A stretch of DNA of 5,831 bases from Chloroflexi bacterium UBA5189 (GTDB lineage Bacteria > Chloroflexota > Limnocylindria > Limnocylindrales > CSP1-4), in assembly GCA_002413045.1 (NCBI GenBank), contig DHWF01000016.1:344-6174 (forward strand). Direction: 5' to 3'. Shown here in pieces: positions 1 through 4,818 of this stretch (the stretch's first letter is position 1; each line of letters starts with the position of its first letter). Both the position numbers and the translations under genes were made by a program. The notes beneath the pieces were generated by a model. That model made no database searches. It saw nothing but the letters and a program-made list of their open reading frames with translations, and had not been told where the DNA came from.

Positions 1-773
1 TTGACGATCCGGTCCTCGAGCGAGTGGTAGCTCAGGACGACGAGACGGCCGCCGGGCCGCAGCAGGTCGAGGGCTGCGGCGAGCCCCGCTTCGAGCGCGT
101 CGAGCTCCTCGTTCACCGCGATGCGCAGGGCCTGGAACACGCGGGTCGCGGGGTGGACGCGGCGGCGACCGGGCGCGCGCGATGGCGTGACCCGCGCGAC
201 GAGCGCGGCGAGCGCGTCGGCGGTGCGGATCGGGGTGGCGCGCCGCGTCTCGACGATGGCGCGCGCGATGCGACCGGAGAAGGGCTCCTCGCCGTAGCGC
301 CGGAACAGCGCGGTCAGCTCGGCGATGTCGAGCGTCGCGATGAGCTCCGACGCCGGGACGCCGCGGCCGGTATCGAAGCGCATGTCGAGGTCGCCCTCGG
401 TTCGGAAGCCGAAGCCGCGCTCCGTGTCGGCGAGCTGGAAGCTGGACAGGCCGAGGTCGAACAGGCAGCCGTCGACGCTGGCGAAGCCCTCGTCGGGCGC
501 GACCGTGGCGAGGTAGCGGAAGTTCGCCTGGCGAAGCCGGAGCCGGTCGCCGAAGCGCTTGCCCAGCCGCTCGCGAACTCTGGCGATGGCCGCCCCATCG
601 GCGTCGAGACCGAGGAGGCGGCCATCAGGCTCGCTGGCGGTCAGGATTCGCTCGGCGTGACCCCCGCCGCCCAGGGTCGCGTCGACGTGCCGGCTCCCCG
701 CCACCGGCGCGAGCATCTCGACGACCTCGTCGGCCATCACCGGGACGTGCACGGTCGCGGTACCGGTGGTCAT
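1..773 (-). CDS. rsmH: 16S rRNA m4C1402 methyltransferase RsmH (MraW), 3' end cut by window edge
   Basis: This gene encodes the SAM-dependent enzyme that methylates N4 of C1402 in 16S rRNA, near the ribosomal P site in the cytoplasm. I translated it by hand from the ATG at 773; 257 codons are visible and the frame is still open at base 1. The family usually has about 310 residues, so roughly 55 are missing. The family hallmarks appear in order: HVPVM near residues 9-13, the SAM-binding DATLGGGGH at 31-39, LGLDAD at 54-59, FDLGLSS at 105-111, ERGFGF at 118-123 followed by LDMRFD, RYGEEPFS at 159-166, HPATRVFQALRIAVNEEL at 207-224 and SYHSLEDRIV at 248-257. It starts 6 bases after the mraZ stop, the standard mraZ-rsmH order of dcw clusters, and is presumably cotranscribed from the promoter near 1384-1411. 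The Shine-Dalgarno sequence is weak, so translational coupling to mraZ is likely (inference). Confidence 0.96.
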   Translation of the reverse strand, partial: MTTGTATVHVPVMADEVVEMLAPVAGSRHVDATLGGGGHAERILTASEPDGRLLGLDADGAAIARVRERLGKRFGDRLRLRQANFRYLATVAPDEGFASVDGCLFDLGLSSFQLADTERGFGFRTEGDLDMRFDTGRGVPASELIATLDIAELTALFRRYGEEPFSGRIARAIVETRRATPIRTADALAALVARVTPSRAPGRRRVHPATRVFQALRIAVNEELDALEAGLAAALDLLRPGGRLVVLSYHSLEDRIV

Positions 774-779
774 GGCGTG

Positions 780-1208
780 CTAGATCCCGAGGCCGCGGAT
801 CGCGTCGGCGAACGTGGCCGGGTCGTCCATCGCGCGGCGGTAGACCTGCCACCGATCGGGTGCCCAGATCTCACCGTGGTCGCGGACGCCGATCACGAGC
901 GCGTCCGTGGCGATGCCCATCTCGTCGCGCAGGTAGGCGGGCACGAGGACCCGGCCCTGCTTGTCCATGTCGGCCTCGAGCGCGCCCGCGAAGATCTGGC
1001 GCTCGAACAGACGGCCGGCCGGATCAGTCAGCGGGACGCTGGCGACCTTCGCGGCGAGGGCGTCCCAGCCGGCCTTCGTGTGAATGGCCAGGCAGCCATC
1101 GATCCAGCGAGACAGCACCGCGCCGCCATCGAGCTGGCTGCGAAAGCGCGCCGGGATGGCGAGCCGCCCCTTGTCGTCCACCGTGTGTCGGTACTCGCCG
1201 GTGAACAC
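780..1208 (-). CDS. mraZ: Transcriptional regulator MraZ
   Basis: MraZ is the DNA-binding regulator that heads the dcw cluster and represses its own promoter in species where this has been tested. The product here has 142 residues, a normal length. It carries two SpoVT/AbrB-like half-domains with the expected signatures: DDKGRLAIPARFR at about residues 11-23 and DKQGRVLVPAYLR at about 82-94, with VIGVRDHGEIW between 105 and 115 resembling the VIGVSNRIELW stretch of the Bacillus protein. Two in-frame GTG starts exist, at 1217 and 1208. I chose 1208 because it gives the family N-terminus (M)FTGEY, matching MFMGEY in Bacillus, and because a GGGG lies 8 bases upstream of it, while 1217 lacks a spaced Shine-Dalgarno. 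An in-frame TGA at 1265-1263 bars any longer start. Its probable operator and promoter lie upstream at 1349-1411, and rsmH follows after 6 bases. Confidence 0.96.
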   Translation of the reverse strand: MFTGEYRHTVDDKGRLAIPARFRSQLDGGAVLSRWIDGCLAIHTKAGWDALAAKVASVPLTDPAGRLFERQIFAGALEADMDKQGRVLVPAYLRDEMGIATDALVIGVRDHGEIWAPDRWQVYRRAMDDPATFADAIRGLGI

Positions 1209-1235
1209 CCACCGCACCCCAATTGCCGAGAGTTC

Positions 1236-1264
1236 GACGAGCCCGCGGGGTCCGCGGGCTCGTC
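1236..1264 (-). repeat. Perfect 13-bp inverted repeat (hairpin) in the mraZ leader
   Basis: The arms GACGAGCCCGCGG (1236-1248) and CCGCGGGCTCGTC (1252-1264) are exact reverse complements around a 3-base loop. In the minus-strand transcript the hairpin would end 27 bases before the mraZ GTG at 1208 and lie about 113 bases after the predicted transcription start. No T-run follows on either strand, so it does not look like a classical intrinsic terminator. It could act as a U-less terminator or attenuator, a stability element, or a protein-binding site; the sequence does not decide between these. Confidence 0.7.
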
Positions 1265-1348
1265 ATCGGTGTCGCGGGATTCCGGAGTGCCCGTCCAGAT
1301 GCCCGCTGGCGGCAGAGGGGGCTGGGAACCCTGGGTCTCGCGGTGGAT

Positions 1349-1374
1349 CCCCACTATTCCCCACTTCTCACCAC
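1349..1374 (-). promoter_or_regulatory. Probable MraZ operator: three direct GTGG(T/G)G boxes, 10-bp period
   Basis: On the minus strand the boxes GTGGTG (1374-1369), GTGGGG (1364-1359) and GTGGGG (1354-1349) are spaced exactly one helical turn apart; the wider repeat reads AAGTGGTGAG, AAGTGGGGAA, TAGTGGGGAT. MraZ is known to bind TGGGN direct repeats separated by 5 bases, placed just downstream of the promoter of its own operon, and this array matches that pattern and position (first box imperfect, TGGTG). Bound MraZ would cover about +3 to +29 of the predicted transcript and block initiation of the mraZ-rsmH operon. Binding itself is inferred. Confidence 0.85.
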
Positions 1375-1383
1375 TTGCTCGGC

Positions 1384-1411
1384 ATTCTAGGGCGCGGCGG
1401 GTCGTCGTCAA
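1384..1411 (-). promoter_or_regulatory. Sigma-70-type promoter of the mraZ-rsmH operon
   Basis: On the minus strand a -35 hexamer TTGACG (1411-1406) is separated by 16 bases from a -10 hexamer TAGAAT (1389-1384). Both are close to the housekeeping consensus and stand out in this GC-rich sequence. The start point would fall near 1377, directly ahead of the MraZ boxes, giving a leader of about 170 bases before the GTG at 1208. The co-location of promoter, operator boxes and mraZ makes the assignment strong for a sequence-only call. Confidence 0.8.
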
Positions 1412-1439
1412 TCCCCAATTTCGAACCTCGGGCGCGGAG

Positions 1440-1468
1440 CAGCCGCGGCGCCGCCGCTGGCCGCCAGC
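1440..1468. repeat. GC-rich inverted repeats downstream of the LysM gene
   Basis: Bases 1440-1459 form a 20-base near-palindrome (arms CAGCCGCGGC and GCCGCCGCTG, one mismatch), running into a second small hairpin GCTGG-CCG-CCAGC at 1456-1468. They lie 51 to 79 bases past the stop of the LysM gene. The position would suit a transcript 3' end, but there is no T-run and such repeats arise easily in GC-rich DNA. Nothing else is recognisable between the LysM stop at 1519 and the promoter at 1411. Confidence 0.3.
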
Positions 1469-1518
1469 CCGAGCCGCCGGCAGCGACCTCGGAGCGCTGC
1501 ACCTCCCGGCGAGTCGGG

Positions 1519-2232
1519 TTACGTCGCCGGGTGCGGAAGCCGGATGACCTGACCGGTGGAGATCAGGTTCGGGTCGGTGATCTCGGGGTTCTCGGCAAGG
1601 ATGGCATCGAGGGTGATCCCGTACCGGCCCGCGATCGTGGACAGTCGGTCGCCGGGCTGCACGCGGTAGAGCGAGCAATTCGGCTGGTCGACGCAGACCG
1701 GCAGCCGGACGAACGGGTCGCGGCCCAGGTACAGGATGTGGCCGACGACGATGACGCTCGGATCCACGAGCTCCGGGTTGAGCGCAAGCACCGTCGATAC
1801 CGGGATCTGGTAGCGGCTCGCGACCCCAGAGAGCGAATCGGCCCGCTGGATCGTGTACTCGAAGCAGCCCGGCAGGTCCGGGCAGGCGGGCAGCCGCAGC
1901 AGCGGATCCGATGGGTCGAGCGTCGGCGCCCCCTGGGATGGCGCGAACGACGGAGGCGCCGCGCTCGGAGCCAGGCTCGGTTCGCTGGTCGCTCCCGCAG
2001 TTGGCAGGGCCGTGGTCCCGGTCGTCGGGCTCGTCGTGGGCACCGCCGTCACGCTTGCGGCGGGGCTGGCGAGCGCAACCGCCGGTGCCGTCGGCGCGAC
2101 CGGCATCTGCAGGCCGCCGCGAGCCGCCACGAACGTGATCGCCCCGACCGCGCAGCACGCCGCGAACAGGGCCGACGCGAGCACGGCCGGCGTCAGGGTG
2201 CGGCGACCAGGCGCGGGCCTCGAGCCGTCCAC
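1519..2232 (-). CDS. Membrane-anchored or secreted protein with two LysM domains
   Basis: This 237-residue protein probably sits at the cell surface and binds glycan, since LysM domains commonly bind N-acetylglucosamine polymers such as peptidoglycan. Residues 1-11 contain three arginines, about 14-36 form a hydrophobic membrane segment or uncleaved signal, and 43-100 are a Pro/Ser/Thr/Ala-rich linker typical of extracytoplasmic spacers. Two LysM domains follow, at about 124-169 (FEYTIQRADSLSGVASRY onward) and 187-232 (SLYRVQPGDRLSTIAGRYGI onward). Each is preceded by the same short motif, RLPACPDLPGC and RLPVCVDQPNC, with cysteines at 117/123 and 180/186, so the CX5C-LysM unit is duplicated. 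There is no catalytic domain. The GTG start at 2232 is supported by the strong Shine-Dalgarno GGGAGGAGGGGA just upstream. It lies upstream of mraZ in the same orientation, which fits an envelope role, but mraZ has its own promoter. The precise role is unknown. Confidence 0.9.
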   Translation of the reverse strand: MDGSRPAPGRRTLTPAVLASALFAACCAVGAITFVAARGGLQMPVAPTAPAVALASPAASVTAVPTTSPTTGTTALPTAGATSEPSLAPSAAPPSFAPSQGAPTLDPSDPLLRLPACPDLPGCFEYTIQRADSLSGVASRYQIPVSTVLALNPELVDPSVIVVGHILYLGRDPFVRLPVCVDQPNCSLYRVQPGDRLSTIAGRYGITLDAILAENPEITDPNLISTGQVIRLPHPAT

Positions 2233-2303
2233 TCCCCTCCTCCCGTCGTTGGCTGGTCGCGGACTCTAGTACCTTTTCAGGGTGGTCGCGCCGCGAAGCC
2301 CGG

Positions 2304-2312
2304 TGCTAGGCT
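2304..2312 (+). promoter_or_regulatory. Possible extended -10 element for the 93-residue protein gene
   Basis: TGCTAGGCT matches an extended -10 (TGn followed by TAGGCT) and would start transcription near 2319, 22 bases before the ATG at 2341. The -35 region is poor (TGGTCG at 18-base spacing). On the opposite strand TAGAGT at 2268-2263 could be a -10 for the LysM gene, also without a clear -35. Both are weak suggestions for the 108-base divergent gap 2233-2340, which holds nothing else recognisable. Confidence 0.25.
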
Positions 2313-2340
2313 GCCCGCGATTCTCGTCGGTGCCGTGCCG

Positions 2341-2622
2341 ATGAGCGACCGTGCGACCGAGGCGCCCAACCTGCTGATGGCCCTGCCGCTCCCCGTGGAC
2401 ACCGTGATGCTGCCGGATCCGTCGCACCTTGCGCCGCACCGGATCAAGCGCTGCACGTTCCGACGGCTCATCAGGGTCGAGCCGCGCGGCGAGCGCCGCT
2501 ACGACGTCGAGTGCCTGTTCCCGGACCGCAAGCTGGCGATCCCGCTCGGCGACCTCGATGCCGCGACGCCTGTGTGCAACGCCTGCACGGCCGCGCACAT
2601 CTTCCGACCGGACGAGGACTAG
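2341..2622 (+). CDS. Hypothetical 93-residue protein with four cysteines
   Basis: I do not recognise a characterised family. The product has 93 residues, no signal peptide or membrane segment, and is rich in arginine and aspartate. Four cysteines lie at 38, 58, 79 and 82, the last two as CNAC, so a metal (zinc) site is possible but the C-x19-C-x20-CxxC spacing is not that of a standard zinc ribbon. The C-terminal half, with the stretches ECLFPDRKLAIPLGDL (57-72) and CNACTAAHIFRPDED (79-93), looks like constrained protein sequence rather than a chance frame. I took the ATG at 2341; no good Shine-Dalgarno precedes it or the in-frame ATG at 2377, so the start is uncertain. The frame stays open far upstream, but that part overlaps the LysM gene and mraZ antisense and is not credible as protein. 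Its stop overlaps that of the convergent minus-strand gene on the shared CTAG at 2619-2622. Confidence 0.65.
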   Translation: MSDRATEAPNLLMALPLPVDTVMLPDPSHLAPHRIKRCTFRRLIRVEPRGERRYDVECLFPDRKLAIPLGDLDAATPVCNACTAAHIFRPDED

Positions 2623-2828
2623 GCCGAACCTTCCTCGGTCGTCTCCGGCCCCGGCTGCAGGATGACCTCGTCCGCGCACACGTCGCAACGGAAGAGCCGG
2701 GCGCCGCGGCGGATCCCGCGCAGCATCTCCCGCTCGGGATCGTGCTCCTCGAGGTTGTGCTCCGTCATCCGTGCCGCAGTGCCGTCGTCGTGACGATGCA
2801 GCAGCTCCAGGGCCGAGTAGTTGATCAT
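2619..2828 (-). CDS. Hypothetical 69-residue protein with one CxxC pair
   Basis: I do not recognise this gene. It encodes a small, hydrophilic, acidic-ended protein with no membrane segment. One cysteine pair, CDVC at residues 48-51 within the stretch LFRCDVCADEVILQ (45-58), resembles half of a zinc knuckle, so metal binding would need a dimer or a partner. Residues 22-36 are rich in Glu, Asp and His. The ATG at 2828 has an AGGAG about 10 bases upstream, which supports a real start. It is convergent with the 93-residue protein gene and the two stop codons overlap within CTAG (2619-2622). It lies 80 bases past the 3' end of rnpB in the same orientation and could be reached by read-through transcription. 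Function unknown. Confidence 0.6.
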   Translation of the reverse strand: MINYSALELLHRHDDGTAARMTEHNLEEHDPEREMLRGIRRGARLFRCDVCADEVILQPGPETTEEGSA

Positions 2829-2908
2829 CCGGGGGCACTCCTCGCGAGAACCGGGACGTGAGACGCGCAGCGTACCAGCGCATTCGTCCCGCGGAACCGC
2901 AAATATTT

Positions 2909-3251
2909 GTCAGCGAGGCGGCCTGTAAGCCGAGTTCTGTGCCGTACCGAATCGGTGCGGCGATGGCCATCCATCTCGGCCGTCGGTCGCCCGACGGCTC
3001 ATGCGGCCGACCCGAGGGCTGTGCAGCGCACGTCTGCCCGGCGAACCGGGCGTCGCCCTCCTATTTGGCCTTGCTCCGGGTAGAGCTTGCCGCGTTTCAC
3101 TCCGGCTTTCGCCGGCATCGTCACTGTGGCGCTCGTCCTCGCCTCGCGGCGGGTGGGCGTTACCCACTACCCTGCGCTGGGGAGCTCGGACTTTCCTCAC
3201 GCCGCTCGGGTTGCCCCGCTCGACGCGCGGCCATCCGGCCGCCTCGCTGAC
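2909..3251 (-). ncRNA. rnpB: RNase P RNA, bacterial type A
   Basis: This is the catalytic RNA of RNase P, which removes 5' leaders from pre-tRNAs together with the RnpA protein. The ends are set by the P1 helix: GTCAGCGAGGCGGCC at 3251-3237 pairs perfectly over 15 bases with GGCCGCCTCGCTGAC at 2923-2909. Conserved blocks in order are GAGGAAAGTCCGAGCTCC (3198-3181), CAGGGTAGTGGGTAACGCC just after it, a CAGTGAC and AGTGAAAC region followed by GGAGCAAGGCCAAATAGG, a hairpin 3051-3036 whose loop carries GGTT (candidate L15 site that pairs with the tRNA CCA end), GCATGAGCC, and the 3' block ACAGAACTCGGCTTACAGGC (2940-2921). The core is about 343 bases, normal for type A. It follows the RNase H gene after 26 bases. 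Protein-like frames on either strand across this region are not genes. The true ends may extend a few bases beyond P1. Confidence 0.97.
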
Positions 3252-3257
3252 CGGGCA

Positions 3258-3263
3258 AGTCTA
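3258..3263 (-). promoter_or_regulatory. Probable -10 element of rnpB
   Basis: On the minus strand TAGACT (3263-3258) ends 6 bases before the first base of the P1 helix at 3251, the distance expected between a -10 hexamer and a transcription start. It lies between the stop of the RNase H gene (3280-3278) and rnpB, so a -35 contact would fall at or inside the end of the RNase H coding sequence, where no good TTGACA-like hexamer is visible. The alternative is read-through from the sdh-rnh operon followed by processing. Confidence 0.5.
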
Positions 3264-3277
3264 CCGGACGGCCTCGC

Positions 3278-3868
3278 TCATCCCGGCCGCCGCACGACCG
3301 ACTCGGGGCCGCCGGCCATCACGCGGTCGATGGCCTCGTTGCACATCGCGTCGGCGAGGGAGTTCTGGGCGCGCGGCACGTGCGCCGCGGTCCAGCCGTC
3401 GGGCAGCGTCCGGAGCTGCTTGAGGACATCGGCCCACAGGACGCGGAGCTTCGCGTCCTTCACGCGCCAGCGGCCGCTGATCTGCTCGACGATGAGCTTG
3501 GAGTCCAGAAGCAGCTCGAGGCGGCGCGCGCCGAGCTCGATCGCCAGCCCCACCGCGCGAACGACCGCCGTGTACTCCGCGACGTTGTTCGTCTGGATGC
3601 CGAGGTAGTCCGAGATCGACGCGTCCGGGACGGCACGGGGGTTGCGTGCGTCGGGGCGCGCCAGGGAAAGCAGTACGGCGCCGGCCGAGGCCGGGCCGGG
3701 GTTGCCGCGCGCGGCGCCGTCGGTGCGGACGACGAAGCCACGGGTCGACGTCGCGGCGGTCAACGCGGGTTTCGCTGCCGTAGGCCCAGTGGCGCGCGCG
3801 GGACGGCCGGCCGGCTCGTCGGGTTCGGGCTCGTCCTCGAAGCCCAGCGTCAGCGGCGGCTCGTGCAC
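3278..3868 (-). CDS. Type 1 ribonuclease H (stand-alone RNase HI family protein)
   Basis: This cytoplasmic nuclease is expected to cut the RNA strand of RNA:DNA hybrids such as R-loops and Okazaki primers. The product has 196 residues. The RNase H fold occupies about 44-185 with the full DEDD metal-binding set: Asp50 in TDGAARGNPGPA, Glu98 in TNNVAEYTAV, Asp122 in LLLDSKLIVEQISGRW and Asp173 in HVPRAQNSLADAMCNEAID, plus the loop His163. This arrangement is that of the YpdQ/mycobacterial RnhA-like subgroup rather than E. coli RnhA. Residues 1-43 are a Pro/Glu/Ala-rich, probably disordered extension beginning with PPLTLGFEDEPEP. I chose the GTG at 3868, 10 bases after the sdhB stop, as the first plausible start downstream of sdhB; no well-spaced Shine-Dalgarno is present, so coupling to sdhB is likely. 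Further upstream the frame overlaps sdhB and reads as a shadow. rnpB follows 26 bases later. Confidence 0.92.
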   Translation of the reverse strand: MHEPPLTLGFEDEPEPDEPAGRPARATGPTAAKPALTAATSTRGFVVRTDGAARGNPGPASAGAVLLSLARPDARNPRAVPDASISDYLGIQTNNVAEYTAVVRAVGLAIELGARRLELLLDSKLIVEQISGRWRVKDAKLRVLWADVLKQLRTLPDGWTAAHVPRAQNSLADAMCNEAIDRVMAGGPESVVRRPG

Positions 3869-3878
3869 CCCTGCCGGG

Positions 3879-4796
3879 TCAGCCTTCCGAGGCCGTCTCG
3901 TCGCCGGCGTCCGAGCGCCGCCGCGGCCGCTTGACTTCGGGCGCCGTCCGGGCAGGCGGCGCGGGGAGCGCGGGCTCCGGTGGCGACATGGGCTGCGCTG
4001 ACATCGAGGCGCCGGCGAGCATCGGCAGCGGCGTGCCCGCAGCGCCGGCCGCGGGCTTCCCGCGGAGCTTGCGCCAGGCCCACTGGATCGGGTCGTAGAA
4101 CTCGTCCGCGACGCGCTCCTTGAGCGGGATGATGGCGTTGTCGGTGATCTTGATGTGCTCCGGGCAGACTTCGGTGCAGCACTTCGTGATGTTGCAGTAG
4201 CCGATGCCGCCGACATCCTTCAGGTAGCCCCGGCGATCTGCCGCGTCGATCGGGTGCATCTCGAGGCCGGCCGTGCGGACCAGGAAGCGCGGGCCCATGA
4301 ACGGCGTGTCGGTCTCGTGGTTGCGCAGGACGTGGCAGACGTCCTGGCACAGGAAGCACTCGATGCACTTCCGGTATTCCTGGACCCGCTCGATGTCCTC
4401 CTGCTGCCAGCGCCATTCGGACTGGGGCTTGTTCGCCGGCGGCGTGAACGCCTGGATCGACTTGTTGACCTCGTAGTTCCACGAGACATCGCTGACGAGG
4501 TCACGCACGAGCGGGAACGCCCGCATCGGCTCGACGGTAATCGGCTCGCCGGGGGCGAAGTCGGACAGGCGCGTCTTGCACATCAGCCGCGGCCGGCCGT
4601 TGACCTCGCCGCTGCACGAGCCGCACTTCGCGGCCTTGCAGTTCCAGCGGACAGCGAGATCGGGCGCCGCGTTGCCCTGGATCCAGTGGAGGGCATCGAG
4701 GACGACCATCCCCTCCTCGACGGGGACGTCGAACTCGTCGTACCGAGGGGCTTCGCCCGGCTCGCCGCGGAAGACCTTGAGGTGCACCTGGCTCAT
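3879..4796 (-). CDS. sdhB: Succinate dehydrogenase/fumarate reductase iron-sulfur subunit
   Basis: SdhB carries electrons from the FAD of SdhA through three iron-sulfur clusters to quinone at the inner face of the membrane (TCA cycle and respiratory complex II). The product has 305 residues. The N-terminal ferredoxin domain holds the 2Fe-2S ligands Cys53, Cys58, Cys61 and Cys73 (CKAAKCGSC then C). By family analogy the 4Fe-4S cluster uses Cys144, Cys147, Cys150 and Cys211, and the 3Fe-4S cluster Cys154, Cys201 and Cys207 (CIECFLCQDVC and CNITKCCTEVCP). The CIECFLCQDVCHVLRNHET wording resembles actinobacterial Sdh1-type subunits. Residues from about 247 to 305 form an Ala/Pro-rich tail with a basic PRRR, about 55 residues longer than the usual protein. 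The ATG at 4796 has GGGAG about 7 bases upstream. It follows sdhA by 22 bases; no membrane anchor gene follows, so the anchor is presumably upstream of sdhA outside the window. Confidence 0.96.
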   Translation of the reverse strand: MSQVHLKVFRGEPGEAPRYDEFDVPVEEGMVVLDALHWIQGNAAPDLAVRWNCKAAKCGSCSGEVNGRPRLMCKTRLSDFAPGEPITVEPMRAFPLVRDLVSDVSWNYEVNKSIQAFTPPANKPQSEWRWQQEDIERVQEYRKCIECFLCQDVCHVLRNHETDTPFMGPRFLVRTAGLEMHPIDAADRRGYLKDVGGIGYCNITKCCTEVCPEHIKITDNAIIPLKERVADEFYDPIQWAWRKLRGKPAAGAAGTPLPMLAGASMSAQPMSPPEPALPAPPARTAPEVKRPRRRSDAGDETASEG

Positions 4797-4818
4797 CGAT
4801 CGCTCCCGATCATCGGCA

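Noticed and set aside
1236..1264. Intrinsic terminator call for the mraZ leader hairpin
   Set aside because: No U-run follows on either strand, so I list it as an inverted repeat only.
1024..1266. Possible upstream or overlapping ORF beginning with ATG at 1266 in the mraZ leader
   Set aside because: There is no Shine-Dalgarno, it is out of frame with mraZ and overlaps it for most of its length, and its sequence is a frame-shifted reading of mraZ.
24..1547. Long plus-strand open frame of about 500 codons
   Set aside because: It lies antisense to rsmH and mraZ, whose family motifs are unmistakable, and its translation is low-complexity Arg/Gly/Ala/Glu sequence typical of GC-rich shadow frames.
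1084..2340. Upstream extension of the plus-strand frame that ends in the 93-residue protein
   Set aside because: It runs antisense through mraZ and the LysM gene and is Arg-rich filler; only the part from about 2341 is protein-like and free of overlap.
2266..2970. Minus-strand frame running from rnpB through both small genes
   Set aside because: It starts inside the RNase P RNA and overlaps two better-supported small genes; the translation has no recognisable domain.
3869..4216. Longer N-terminus for the RNase H protein
   Set aside because: The extra sequence overlaps sdhB entirely and is Ser/Arg shadow sequence; a GTG start 10 bases after sdhB gives normal operon spacing.
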